Below are positions 43,801-58,075 of a stretch of 64,000 nucleotides of DNA, in pieces. The DNA is from Luscinia megarhynchos (taxonomy: Eukaryota; Chordata; Aves; Passeriformes; Turdidae): assembly GCA_034336665.1 (NCBI GenBank), contig CM067566.1, forward strand, positions 27,000,330 to 27,064,329. Direction: 5' to 3'. Position 1 is the stretch's first letter, and each line of letters begins with the position of its first letter. The notes below the pieces were generated by a model that was not told the origin of the DNA, made no database searches, and worked only from the letters and a program-made list of their open reading frames with translations. The position numbers were made by a program, and so were the translations under genes.

Positions 43801-46800
43801 CTCCTCAAATATACACATCATCTGTGAAAAAACTCCAGTTTTATTGATGACATGAGATTTTAGAAAACGGATTATTTTTTTCACTTGGTGAATATGATCA
43901 ATGAATGCTGCAGAAATCAAGTATTACAGAACAACTCCAATAAAATAATGAAGTTGGGAGATCCAATAAAAATAATAAATCAATTCAAGAAGTTCATGCT
44001 TAAAAACACAGATTTTTTTTTTCAAATGCATTATGAAAAGAAAAATTATCAGCCTTAAGCACAGCCCCTAAAATGGAAGAAGGCTGAAATACATACTGAT
44101 CCATAATAGGCAAAAATATATTCTTGGTCAAATTGGGTCTTTTCTTGAGGAGATGTGATGAAATTATCAGAAATTGTTATTTGACAACTATTACTAGTCT
44201 CTCTAGTTTAACATTTCTCCATGCATTGGCACAAAGGGGACATGTAAAGGTTATTTTCAGTCTTGCCCTGGGCAGAGCATGTTTTTGTTGAATAATGTAA
44301 TGTAGTCCTTCCCAAGTTAAAAGAGAATGCAAAGCACTGTTAAAATGAAAACTGCATGCAACTTTTCTGCAACAAAACTGGGGCAGAAAACAACAAACTT
44401 TTCCAGTAAGGACAAAATCTACTTTTGATTTACATTCTGGAGATGCCAGCATCAAAGGGACTTCACTTCGAGTCCTCAGAGCAACAACTACCATAAAAAA
44501 GTTTAGGAATTTCAGCCAGGAAACTGCAAACTAACATATGCAGTCTGAAATCTATTTATACTCATTAAGGACCCAAAATTTTTGACATTTACGGTTTACA
44601 TCATTTAAGGTTTAAACAAATCAAAGTTGGCCTGAGCTTGAATCACTATGCAAATTAATGGGATGCTTGAAAACAGAGGTTCAAATAACAAGAGCACCCA
44701 GTGACACATAATCCTGGGGATTTCTGTCCTTTCTGGGCAGTCTTGTAATGACACAGAGAACACGAGCAGCCGTCAGCTCCATCAGGAGTGACCATGCCTT
44801 GATGCCTCTGAGCTCTGCTCTTGCCAGGCTTGTTTTCACTGTGGCAGGTTTTTACTGAATCTCATTACTCCAAGGAGTCATGCTTCAGGAAGTGAACACC
44901 TGGAAATGTCACGACCTTTCCCTGACAAGAAAATATGTCACCAAGGAAAACACATTAGAAATGAAAGACAGAGAATGGGGATCACAACTAATGAAAACAC
45001 GTTTACTGCCCTCAAATAAAATAACAGACTTTAAAATGGAAATAAAATTTTCACTTGAACGGCAGCTGTGGAGTATGTACAGTGGTTTATCAGTTGGTCA
45101 GTCCCTTGTGGAAGAGCATCTACTGCTCTGTTACTCTGTTTGTCACAGGTGAGACAGAGAACTAATGGAGCTACACTAACTTTAAACTGAGACCAAGCCA
45201 ATCATTAACATATTCTGCTCTGGAAATTTTTATTCTAAAGCTACAGCTGCAGTGTATGTCAGGGTTGGAGAGCTAACATTTCACTGGACATTTTGCTAGA
45301 CATACATGACCTGACAGCTCTTGGTGTTAGTTCCTTGTGACAAATGCTCTGAACCTAGAGACAACTTCTGATTTTCAAAAATATTAAAAGAAAAAAAAAT
45401 TCAAATACTCTGTTGGCATGAACCACACAGTTATGCTAAGGACAGGTATCAGGGGACTTACATGAGTTTACACTAGCTGAAGTTTAGCTCCAGATAATCT
45501 TACTGCATGGTGGCTTAGGGCTGAGCTCTATACACAATAAATGATGCAGAGATTTCCTCTATATTTATATACAATATTTTATGCTACACATAGATTTTTT
45601 TTCATCTTTTTTTTTTGTTTTGGTTGTTTGTTTGTTTGTTTTTTTTTTGTAGAATAGATGTTTTGTAGAATTTTGTACTTAGAATATTGCATATACAATA
45701 TTCTATGTTGCATATAAAGGCTCTTCTCTATCTTCTGCCGAAATATCAGCAGAAATTTTGGAGCTTATGCAACAAGGTAATGAAGCACCAGCACTGGCTT
45801 TCCTTAGTGGCCAGCATCCGCTCTGACATCTTAAACTGGAATTTACAGCATTTGTTTCAATGCTGAACAAAGTCCTGGGCAGGTGTGTGAGGGCAAGGGC
45901 AGCTACAGGGTGAACTGCCCTGTATTATCAAATCAACTTTTCATTAAGCAGTCATCACCATGTGCAGAATCATGCAACATGATAATCCAAACTTGTAAAG
46001 GTCAAATGAAAAGTATTTTTTTTCACTGATGAAAGTGAAATCCCATAGAAGTTACAGGGAAATGTTTCCCAGTCTAATTGCCCAGATGAGTTCTGTCATC
46101 ATTGAAGAGCACAATGCCATACCCTGCTTCCTTTATGGACTTCATTTTTCTGAAAGTTCTGTGTGTTTTCCAGTGCCATGGACAAAAATACTTGTGCAGG
46201 ATAGCACTTCTACAGGAACAGATACTTAAAGAGATTAACCACTCCTGGTGTCCCTCAAGGAGGAAGATCAAACAGAGTGTGTGTTACCTCTTTCTCAAAA
46301 ACAGGACAGAGCTAGAAACTATTTATCAGAGGCCAGCAAGGACAGCCAGTAAGGTTTGGATGCCATGTCTTGGTTGGAAGCATGGAAGCATATACCCTTC
46401 CCCTAGTCAGCTAAAAGAGAAGACCACAAACCACCACACACACTCTATGTTACTTAGCTATAACAGGCAGGCTAAAAAAGAAAGCAAGAGATCAAAAACT
46501 CCTTCATTCCACTGGGACAAGGCTCTGTACACATTCAGGAGGCTCCTACATGGACAAGGGGAGCAGACCCCTCTTTTAGCTGTATCCAAGAAGGTTTGGA
46601 GGGCAGGAGCACTGATGACAAACTCCCTGTAGCAGATGTCCTGGTTGCCTCTGCAGAATGACTGATCACCAATGTTTCCCCTTTTCAGATGGCATGATTT
46701 CATGACTTTCTGTCTTAATCTTTGGGCCTGTTTTGGGATCAAAGTGGTAATTTTTCTGTCTTTTTGAAGTTTGATTCAGAAGTGGGAGTTGGGGTATCAT

Positions 46801-47411
46801 CTTCCACAAATATTAACACTCTCCAGACATTTTTAATTGATTCAAAGCAAGCTGGACATTTCCAGATTAAAGACCTGAAAAATTGTGAATGCTTCTGTGT
46901 ATTAGACAGACTAAGAATCTTTCCTAGCTGAAGAACATTTGGCCTTAAGGCTCATATAGGCTTAATTCTGTGTGGGTTACTCATTCTTTAATCCTTTTTA
47001 AAAATCTGAGTTGGTAACTGCATAAAGCAGCTGTAATATATATGTTATACCTGTGCAATGGGTAGAGTACCTAAACAAAGAATACTGTTTTATAATACAT
47101 TTACTGCTTAAAAATAAAGGTTCTTTACTTTAATTCCTCCCCTTCTCCCACCCACCCACCCAATTTTCCCCTGTTTTGGCAGTAACCCTTTCTGCAGCCC
47201 CAAACATACAAGTCTTGTATTTGGGATTCCTTGATCTCTCTCCAGCTATGGATGATTCTTTGACATGTCCACAACTACAGCCTCCTGTACCTGCAAACCA
47301 TTTCACTTACAGGGAAGGTTGAAGATTAAAGAGATTTTTGCAGCCCTTATATCTCTTTCAGTTTAGCAGTCCTGATTCATCCTGAATTACAATAACCAGA
47401 ACTCTTTATTA

Positions 47412-47599
47412 AAAGGTCTTTAAGACTGAGACTAACTGTTAGCCCAGCACTAAACCATGATCCTAAGTGCCATATCTACATGGCTTTTAAATACCTGCAG
47501 GAATTGTGACTCCACCACTTCTCTGGGCAGCCTGTTCCAGTGCTCAGAAACCCTTTCAGTGAAAAAACTCTCTCTGATATGCAGTCTAAACCTCCCCAA
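47412..47599 (-). mobile_element. CR1 LINE fragment, minus orientation
   Basis: The plus strand carries CR1 reverse-complement landmarks: ggtctttaagact, ctaaaccatgatcctaagtg, gactccaccacttctctggg, cagcctgttccagtgctcag and cagtctaaacctcccc. Moderately diverged and truncated at both ends. Confidence 0.88.
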
Positions 47600-49318
47600 T
47601 GAACATTATATAAAGATTTTTACCATCTGAGCATAGACTTTGTTTAGAAAAAGAACAGTTTTAGAATTAAGTGTAGTCAGGAATCATAAAAAATTTTGTT
47701 AAAGTCTCTAACAAATGTATCACTTTCTCACTCTCTGTAATTATTCATAAGTATTTCTTAATCTTGAAGTAAAAAGCATATCTTTTTTCTTTTGCTGCTG
47801 CAGACATATGGGGTGATCAGGTTACTTGTACATCTTCTCCATCCCAGGAAAAAAAAGTTGAAAAATAATGTCCCTGAATTCAGATGATTCTAAAAGTCAG
47901 GCACAAGTTGATGTCTCCTCTCTGGGCAGATCTAAGTCTTTGAAATGTCTTTTACAAGGGCTGCAACCTTTGCCACTGTGGCTCTCCTTTTCTGAATTGC
48001 CTGATGTTCCTTGTGTTGTCAAGGAGACAGTGGGATGATTGCAGTCCAAACCCAAGGAACTCGAACATAATGCTGTGTTCCAGCCATTTAAAAAGCAGTA
48101 GGCTTGTGATGCAGGAGTTTAGAATGAGCTTTTATACTTCAGCTGTTTTTTCAGATGTGTAATACCTGCAGGGAATAATGGATAGAAGTTGGGTAAAATT
48201 CAAATACTGTTAAATAAGTGTGAGTTCTTCATTTCAATCTAGAGAATAACCACACACACACTTATTACCAGCCAGTTCTTTTCTTTCACATTCCCAAGAT
48301 ACTCCTAAGGAAGTAAGTCAGGAGCTTTTAAAATTAATGTGTCTGATGAATTTTTTTACTGCTAATGCCTCAAAAATAGTTGTTTTTTTTCTTTAGTTTT
48401 TTTGGGTGGTTTTTTTGTTGTTGTTGTTGTTGTTTTTTTGACTAAAACAAATATATTTTAAGAAAGGTAAATCACTTTTGGGAAGGACAAACATGTGAAA
48501 AATATTCTTGGGTTTTTTGCCAACCTTGTGGCTTTGAATTCATTTGACCCTTTTCCTTGCTGCTTCCTCCAATCATCCCATCTAATCAGGGGGATGCAGG
48601 AAAACCTCAGCAATTTGTTCATTTCTACTGGTGAAGTAATACATAAATGTTAAGAAAAGAAAGAAAGCAGGTTTCCAGTAAGAATGTTTAGAGCAGCAGG
48701 GTGTGAAAATCTCTGACATCAAGGAGGCTACATTATTATTGACAAGTAAAAGATACTGAGCCATTAGTCTAAATTTATGCATGGGAGTAAGTGTGGTTAT
48801 CCTAATATCTGTTTTTCTGTCTTTATACCAGATCCAAATGTAGTCCAGTGTCAAAGCAAAAGTGGGGTTTTTTTAATACTGCCAAGTAATCTTGCACTTT
48901 CACACCAGATCATTTTCAAGGACACCAAATGATGTGATGCCAGCTACATGAGACAATGCTCTGGGCTGCAGAAAATCGATTTTTAAAAATGGAACTCAAT
49001 TGCATAGGTACCTGGAGTGCTGGCAGTAGAAATTAAACATAGTGAGAGATGAAGCATTCTGATAAAAAGAGTAAATTGGTTGTTAAATGACCAGAGGAGT
49101 CCAAAATCAGCTACTGTTTTCTGCATTAGAACACAGTGGCAGATGAAGGTGCACAGCAAGTCCCCCTCCTCTCACTGCTGAGGAACTGACTGCTTTTCCT
49201 GGTCACCAGGACAAGTCCAACATGTACCAGCTCAGACTGTGCTGCAGGGATTGGGTCACCACACTGTTCCCCTGGTACCTTGGTGCTGTGGTATTAGTTT
49301 TTATCTTCCTTTTTCCTC

Positions 49319-49960
49319 TGCCTTCAGTCAGAGTCAGGATTGAAAGCACAGGAGATGGATTTTCGTGTTTGGACTCAGTTGTTTATTAATTCTTATCTAT
49401 AGTGCAATGAGTGCTACAGCACTTCCAGCTAACAAGCTACAAGTCATAAAATGGAGCTGTATCTCACTCATTACAAGGTCTTTTAAAGCAAACAGTCCAA
49501 TTAAAAACTAACACTTAAATTACTTTTACTTTTGACCCAATTACCAAACACCTGTGACCCATAGTGCTACATCCTCCATCCAACCATAAAAATACCACCT
49601 AAAACCAAGAAGAGGAAGGAAAGAGAAGGAAGAAAAACCAAAGCCCCAAAACATCCACCCTGTCCCATATCCATTACTACATTCAAACCCCAAATTCCCA
49701 GCCCTTCCCCATGTGATATTACACACTTCTATTCAAATACACACCAGTGACTCCAACTCCATCACCCAAATTTGGAAGCCCTCTCCAAGGCCTCAAGCCA
49801 AAAGCAGTGTTCCTCTGAGGATCAGTGCCTGACAGCACAGAAAGTTCAAAACTCCCAGGCTTCAGGGTTCCAACGCTGTGGGAGATATTTCATGCTCACC
49901 AGTGAGGAAATGGGGACACTGGAGGGCACCAACCTCCCCTGACTCTCTCATGCAGAGAGA
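49319..49960 (-). mobile_element. Solo LTR of an avian endogenous retrovirus (passerine-type), minus orientation
   Basis: Read on the minus strand, the block has an LTR-like order. First comes a promoter-like segment with ggagttggagtcactggtgt and tgtgtaatatcacatgggg. Next is cagctccattttatgacttg, then a poly(A) signal within gataagaattaataaac (AATAAA at plus 49387-49382). The end reads ctgactctgactgaaggca. It resembles zebra finch LTR families from memory. No internal retroviral coding sequence lies beside it, so it is a solo LTR. The exact ends and target duplication are not fixed. Confidence 0.65.
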
Positions 49961-52900
49961 AGATTCTTTAAAGGTGAATAACCCCGTGTTGCCTGGACAG
50001 CTTTCCTTGATCTCCAACAAACCTTGCTTTTCCTCTCCTTTCTGACCCAAGGTTAGAAGATTATATTCTACAAGCAAGAATTATCCATTACCAGGCTTCA
50101 TGCTGGCTTACAGCTAACTTCCAAGGAAAGGAAAGTTTACCTTGATTAGTTAGGAGAAGATTTATAAAGCAGGTATGGCAGTACAAGCTCTGAAGTTATT
50201 GGCAATATGCCTGTCTGTAGGATTTAGCAGTACTAATAAGGTATCTAAATAGAAATAATAACAATTTACAGCCTGCTTTGAATTTGTTTATTTCATGATA
50301 TCAACAACATTGAAATTTTAGTAATAACCTATTTACATTTTTAATGATTGAAGTTCTTGGTGCTGGAAGTGCAGAACACTAAAGAACAGCTCAAATACTA
50401 TAATTATGAGTCCTCAGACTACTGTTAAATATTTAATGGTGTAATAAGTAGGAGTGTAGAACAGGCTAATTTAAACTCTTTACTTGGCTAAGATGGCTCT
50501 TTTGTTATCCTGTGCATGTGGCATTAGCAGTGTGTGTCATTAACCAGAACAGTAGGTAACAAGTTCATCTGCACTACTCCAATAGCCCATTTCCCTACAG
50601 CTCTAAATGCTAAGTTTCTTTCAGATATTTTCCTCAAGTGGAGAGCAAATGTCAGGTTGACTTGAGAACTGTTATTTTCTTAATTTTCTTTGTGATGTTT
50701 TTTCTTCCCTAGCTAGTTACAGGATTTTTCTCCTAGCTGGACAAATACAATCCATCTTTGAAGATATCTACTATAAACTACTTCCCTGCAACTCACTGTG
50801 CCACAACTTCTCACACACAGGTTTTTAAACTTTGCTTTCTTCACTGGTGCAAAGGGTTGAATGTACTAATGCAGTACTTCAAGCAGCCTAAATATGATAT
50901 ATATGAAGTGGTAACTGTACAAGTGAGGCCCAATGCCTTAAGCATCCCAAGACAGTTTTAGAATCAGCAATCCCTTTGGACCAGCTCTGCTGCAGTTTAC
51001 CATCTAGCATGTGCCATTTAGCTTCATATTCCTCTTTCCAAGTGAGAAAGGAAGTTAATGCACTCACCCACAAATTATGCAAAGGTAACACAGCTGTGTA
51101 CAGCAACAAAATGTTTGATCCTAAGGTGATAAGGGGCTCTGGCATACCTGGAGGCATGAGGCTCCTGAACTGATTCTGACAGGCTTCTCTCTCACACCTG
51201 GAGATGGTCAGCAGTTAGAAAAGGAATAGAAATTGAGCACTATCTAATTTATGAGAGGAACACAAGGAATTTTTCATCCTTCAGATATAATCCCACACTG
51301 AAAGCTGTAGATGAATCCTGACATATTCAGATGTTTTCAACAATGACAAGAATACTCCAAATTATAGATGGTGAAATCAACTGCAGATTTACACAGAGAG
51401 AAAAGTGAAATAAAGCCTCATTCATTCCCCTAAAAATCCAGGGAGAATTTGATATACTATGTGAGAAGATGTTTCAGGGGCAAAGTGTCCATTGAGTATC
51501 CTAAGATGCTATAAGACCTCATCAATTCTATACTTAATACTTTCACCAGTGGAAGTGTCCAATAGACATTCCTACTAAAACTTCATGCTTTTGGCCATTA
51601 TCAGACAGTAAGAGTAATCATATAACTGTAATGGTGAATCCTAAAACTACCCCTATAACTTACCAGAGAGCCTGGGGGGAAAAAAATGTTTTTGGGAAAG
51701 ACCCTGGAGGCAGAGAGCAGAGGGCTCTCCTGGGGCAGAGCACTAGACCAGGGCTAGGTTTATGTGCTGGCAGGGGCAGGACAGCCCTGCTAACTGGGGA
51801 GATTGTCTCTCATGGTGCACAGCTAAACACTTCTGCAGGGCTGATGCCTCTTAGAGAGCTTTTGGCTCAGGCTCCCTGGAAAAGCAACTGAGTTTGGAGA
51901 ATTTAGCAGAGGCTGTAGTACAATCAGGATAGCAGTGGTATATGGCCTGACCAGGGATGTGTCTTGAGGGATAATCCTGAAGTGTCCTGGCATTATCAGG
52001 CTGAGGCCATCCCCACACACCCCTCAGATAGATAATGTGCCTTGCCTGAGAGAGTGCCTTGCCTGGGAAACAAAGTGTCTTGGATAACAAAATACAAAAA
52101 GCCACTTTCTGCTGAATTACACCTGAACATTGAGCCCAACCACAGCATGAAGAATCCAGAGTAAATCATCTGTCTCTAGTTTAGTCCACGCTTGGTTTGG
52201 TAATTTATTCTGTTTTGTCCTGCTACAGCTCAGAGCAGAACGTGGCCCCCAGCCTGATGAATAATAAAAATCAGAAAGATGACAAGGGTGAAAACAGTTT
52301 GGTTCATACCAGAGCAGGAAAGTTGTCCTGAATTATTTGCCCTGCAGCTTTTCCTTCACTGTTGTTGCTGCACTCCCGAGTTCACACTGTGACACTTCCA
52401 ATAAATTTACCTCCAGTAAACAAGTAAAACACAAAAGATCTATACTGTGTGGAACCAGCAGTAAAATGTTTGAGTCTAGAAAGCTTTCTGCCAAAACCTG
52501 TATTTCAGCACTCTCCAGCACCTGCCTGTTGTTCAGAGGCCCCAGAGGATCTGTTTTTCTGCTGGCTTTCCACGTGCCCAGCCTGGGAGAGCTGCTGCCC
52601 TGCTTTTCCTGGTGCTGTGCCTGCACTGGGGGACACACTGGGGGCTGGAAAAGTCTCCTCAGGTGGGAGCACCACTACAAGAAGGACATCCCAAAAGGTT
52701 CCTTTGTGGCAGGAGCCCAGGCACAGGAGCAGCTGTCCCAGCAGCTGCTCACAAAGCCTTCACCAGGGAATTGCTGCTATTCCTGTCACTGCTCACCCCT
52801 CATCACACCTCACACTTCAGAGCTCTTTGGGCACAAGCTTCTACTCATTACATCAATACTAATTACAGCACTATGTGCAAAATAATTGAAGTTGCTGTAA

Positions 52901-55900
52901 TACTTCCCCATTTTTCCAACTTTGCCCTGGAGCTTAGGAAGCCTCATCATGACAACTCCCATATCTGCCTGCTCAGTGTCTTTCTGGCCCAGGGTAAAAT
53001 TGGTTTCTCATAATGAATGCACTCAAGCACAGCCATGGAGCTGTTAGTTTTATTCAGCACTGGGTTTTAATATTTTTTAAAATGAACTGCTATTGTAATC
53101 ACTATCCTAAGGTCGAGTCCTAGAGCTCTTATTAATATTGTTTGAGTAAAGGGTAGAGATAGCTTTTAGTACAATTGCCCTAAGTACATCTTGGGATTTT
53201 GACATCTAAACTGTGTCAGGATGTGTTTATCCCATGAAGAACTAAAAGTTCCCATCCTGGCCATGGGAGCCTGACTTCTGTGCTAGTGTTGCCAGGTTTC
53301 ACTTAGATCACACCTTTCAGGCAGCAGAAATGAAGAATCAGTGCAGGTTTAATCTTCCTTGTGGATTCAAGACAGAGCTGAGGTACATACCTAATTTCAG
53401 GAGCCAGGAAGGACTAAAGTAACGAACTTAAAGTACTTAAAATACTCGTGCAAATCCACAGCTTGGCAGTGCAAGTCCCCAGCTGAAGAGAGAACAATGG
53501 GCTGGGATTACAGGAGGATGCAGTGCAACAGATGCAGCAAAACTCCACAAGAGACAGCTCATACCCTCCCAAAGCACACGTCCACACGAGGCACAAATAC
53601 ACACCAGAACCACCAGGCAGGCTGGATGTGTTGGTGTGGTTTATCCAGGGTCATCTTCTCTATGGACAGCTGCAGACCTTACACACACACAGCAAGTGTA
53701 GTAACTCTAGCCCTAGCCACTCAGTCTCTCCTAATTGCTATTCCAGACATCCTGCATCCTGTGGGATACATTAATAGTAAGAATGATTTTTCAAATTACA
53801 CAACTCTCTCAAGAGGCACCTTCTATTTCTAGAGGCACGTTGTAAAAGACTCCTTAAGCCTATTCTTTCAAGAGACTCTTTAAAGGTCTCATCAGGAAAG
53901 AACAGTATTTGACTTTATTTAGTTCTCTCTTTTTCAGTGGTACTGTTATCTTTCAGGGCATGTTAACAGTCTTGAATGTAACTTTTCTCTTGACCAGGTT
54001 CTGGTAGTGGATTTGCCTGAAAACCCCTGAAATTTCAGCTCAGTATTCTTTGAGTGAGAGTCATGAGGCAAAGGGGTGCATTTCCAACATCAGTAGCTCT
54101 CATTTCATAATGTGAAATAAGACAATAAAGGAACTGTCAATGGCAACACATTGTTAAGAGGTTCACTTACCTTCCTCATGGGAAAATCATCTTTATAGAC
54201 TGATTGTCAGTGGGAAAAAAAAATAAATATTTATTTTCTAGGGTCTGTCCTGCCTCTCATAAAAAAATCTTTGGATTTACTTGATTCCTGTCTCTGGGAA
54301 AGCAATTTATCTCACTTTTTATGAGGACACAGTAAAACAGAAAGCTGTGTGTATCTTCCTAACACAAGCAAGATCTTTATGTACAGGCCTTTAAGGGTGA
54401 AGCCATAGCTCCTGAGGCCATTTTTTATTAAGAGTGTAATCATGCATACAACCTACAAACATTATGTTGGCACATGCATCCAAATCATATTTTGGCTTAA
54501 AATTAATAATTGGTAAAAAAATAAAACTGTTGTCTTTAGCTCTTAAAGGAGGCTGTTCAGAGTTGTGTGCCACGTTTTAAGATAAACATGATGGACTTTG
54601 TTTAGAATAAATTCTATTTCATAAACATGTGCCCACAGGAGTTCACTAGATCTGCAAAATTAAAATTTTCAAAAAGGCATATGGTATTCAGGTAGTGTAT
54701 AGAGGACATACATACATACAAGTTTTAGAAAATAGAACATTATGCAAAACTTATTAGAAGAACAATACAGCTTCTTTTCTGAAGATTCATGAGGCTGTAT
54801 TTTAACCTTACTATAAATATAATCAACATATTGCATTGATTATTTATGCATAGACTACTGCCAAGTATGGGATTTTTATAGTCTAGTTCAAACTGCTGAT
54901 GAAAGGTAAAATAAAAAAATCTGCCAAGCTGCAGATGGTTTGCTCAAAGAAGGCAGCAAAGCAAACAAAAAAGCCCACACCAACATATATAGCCCACAGA
55001 AACAGACAGTGAAATAGGAGCATGCACAAATTTCTAGTGTATCTACACTATAAGACACATTCTAATTACAGTACTGCTTCATTTGTAGGACAACACATTT
55101 TAATACAAAGCTTTGATTTCTTGCTTTGGAAAAAGAAGTGATAACTTTGCTTCATTATATTTCCACATTTCCCAAGTCCTTCAAATAACTCCCCCCCAGT
55201 TGGTTCTTTGAGGCATAACTAAAATAAAAATAGCATCCTGGAAATCTCTACCTGAGGCTAAATAGTTCTTTGCCAAGTCCTACAAATTTACAACTAGAGC
55301 ATTTAGTATTTAACTTTTGTTCATTTCTCTTATTGCAAGTTTAACCTGTGTCATTATATCCTTCTCCGATATAATCCATTAAAAAACATGCATCTCTGGC
55401 CATAGGTTCAAAATTATTACAAAACAGGCAATCTGCAGAGTGGTGCATGAACTTCTTGGTTAGATTTCATCTCTTTCAATGTGTATTTCTAGTGCTTACT
55501 GCAGCCAAAGTGTACCAAAAAAAAAAAAAATCAGACCACTTTTCCACCTAGGAAAAGTCAGCATCTGTACCCAAATAAAACAGATGGCTACAGCCTGCAC
55601 CTCAAAGGTCAGCTCTGCCCTGAAACTGGCAGTCATTTATTACCAGGCCTTCACAAGTCCCACTTGGTCACTCCACAACAATCCATGTCCCACTTGATTG
55701 CTCCATGATGCTCCAGTCCAGTGTGCAAACATCAGTGGGAACATTCCTCTTCTGCCTTTGCTCCCATGCCCAAGTGCAGAAAGATCTTGGATTAGGTCTT
55801 GGGAGGTCTCCTGCCTCACCTGCAAGGCACAGGATGGTGTGGTTGAGCTTGCCAGCTCTAAACATGTTTCCTTACAAATGGCAACCTTTCCATTTTCATT

Positions 55901-58045
55901 GTACTGTTATTGGGACTGGCAATATTAGTGACATTAAATTCTCCTCCAAACCCCTCTGGTTTTCTTTGTGTTCTCCCAGAAAAACAACACAAATGTGTGT
56001 GGCTCAGAAAGACTCACTTCTTACATTGGAAGAAATTGCTTCTGTTTCCAGTTACTGGCATTTTATGACTATTTCCACATAACACAGGTATCCTGGTAAA
56101 AAACCCCACTGTTTTCCCTATAGTTCATTTATAAATATCAGAGTTTACAACTTCTACACTTACACAACTACATTTACAGTAACTTTGCAAACTGCTTCTA
56201 GTCAAATGCTGATCCAATTCAAATATAGCAGAGCTCCACAAGCCACCCCCAATTCCAGTGACAACTTGCTGTGGCAGGGGGGTAATGCTGTGATTGCCTG
56301 AGGCAGATTCTCACAGTACTGCTTTGAAATAAGTCAATAATGCAGAAACTGAACCTAAGGATACAATCTGAAGAGAGTCAGTGAAGACAGAGGCTAAAAT
56401 ACACTATAAAACTATTAAAGATCATTTACTGCTTTATCTCTGATGGCACATAATAGCATAAAGAATATAATTGCAAACTCATTTTTACCTACCAAGTAGC
56501 AAATAACTCATAACTCCAGCACATGTCATTACAGAAATCTCAAGCTGCATGTGGAACATCTGAGATGTTAAACCAGCACTAAGGTACTTTAAGTAAGTGT
56601 TGTGGTTAGGAAAGTATTATGACTCCCTACAGAGATAGGTTAAGCTAATGCTAGATGGAGTGGAAACAAAGAAAGTGTTGTTTTGAAGCAGAATGGTTCC
56701 TAATTTCCCTTTCCATAGTAATTGGCCATGCAACCCTGCCACAGTGCAGAGGAGGGAAAATGAGCCTTGGAAGGTGCAGAGAGGCGTGGACTGGTACAAC
56801 AGGAGTCCGGAGGTCATGGTCCAGTTTGTGGCTGCTGGGCTGTGCAGAGCTCCAGACAAGCTCCCTCGGGTTCTTATGGACTGAGCAAAAGGCCAGGGCA
56901 ACCATCCAGCCACACCTCAGCCCACCCTACAAACTCCTCCATCTCCAATGTAAACACTGCCAAAGGAGCAGCGTTGTGCTGGGAGTCGCTGGTTTCAGAA
57001 ATGTGCTTGTTTTTCTGCTTGTTGCAGCTGTGAATGCCCAGGGACCCCTGGCACACACTGACCCATGGTGTTTTGGACAATGGCAGCTGCCAGATACTTC
57101 ACCCCCTGCCCTCTGATGCTCAGTCTGTGTCTGACACTCCTCAATTAGTTAAGCTCCTCATGCAGATGTCAGCACTGCTCAGCACACACATCCCATCTTG
57201 CAACTTTCACCAGGGGCACAAGCCCAGAGGTGAACTGGACAACCTCCCAATCTGTGTGAACTGCTGAGGCAAGCAAATGCAGTGGTTCTTAATGGAAAAA
57301 AAAAAAAGTGCCTTTTTACAAGAAAAACCTGCTTTTCAAGCCCTACCCTCAGCCATGCTGCAAGCTCAGAGAAACACAAATTCTGTCTGAGATGGTCTGC
57401 TTTTGCCTTGAGACATGTATGCACAGCTACCAGCCATCACCTCTAATGTTCAATCATTTTTCTCCTTTGTTTTACTGCCCACAAGGTGTTTATAACATGA
57501 AGTAATTCAATATTAGTTTCATAATAAATAATTTGTTGTTAATTTAACAGCTAACTTTCTAGACAAAATCTGTATTTCAACCACTGTTAAACTTATTCTT
57601 AAAAGTATTTTTAAATTGTAATATGATAATTTGCTAATGCCTGCCTCATTTTGAATCTTGGGAATGTTGAATATTAACTCACATCTTGAACAATACAGCA
57701 TGAAGCATCATCTACTGATAAAACTGGTAGAAAAGCCATGGTGAGCAATGGAAGGAATCACTCCACAGCCTGTGCAGGAGGACCTAGGAAAGTGTCTCAA
57801 TGCACTGTTATTATCCTGCAGTAATTTTTGTCAATGAGGCATCAGTCATGCAAGACCTAGTATATGCAACAAACAAGCAAGGGCCAGAGTTCAAATATGT
57901 GCAATCAGAAAGACAGCAACAGTTTTGGGTTTTTGGTTTTTTGGGGGTTTTTTTTGTCTGGAATATTTATTTGGTTGGAAAGGGCTGATTTGTTGCAAGC
58001 AAAACTTGCACTTTTGAAGTTGCAAAAAAGCCCTGAACCCTGAAC

Positions 58046-58075
58046 CAAAGCAAAGCAAAGCAAAGCAAAGCAAAG
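58046..58075. repeat. (CAAAG)6 microsatellite
   Basis: Six perfect CAAAG units with imperfect copies continuing to about 58090. They are preceded by two tandem ccctgaa units. Confidence 0.85.

Larger units (their letters stand above)
38111..49309. other. Intergenic stretch upstream of NMU
   Basis: Mostly AT-rich DNA without recognisable exons on either strand. EXOC1L/EXOC1 exons, expected next on the plus strand, were looked for and not seen. Contents I can name: a G-rich minisatellite (38.2 kb), a small CpG cluster (40.74 kb), a CR1 fragment (47.4 kb) and short T/G-rich runs at 45.62 and 48.41 kb. A 176-codon plus ORF at 46102-46632 lacks homology. Confidence 0.55.

Noticed and set aside
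52337..53013. Three overlapping plus ORFs of 133-182 codons
   Set aside because: All three plus frames are partly open in a GC-richer patch. This is typical of noncoding DNA, and there is no homology or splice structure.
53110..53125. B-box-like ggtcgagtcct, and another at about 61463, considered as tRNA remnants
   Set aside because: No A box, acceptor stem or cloverleaf can be built around either.
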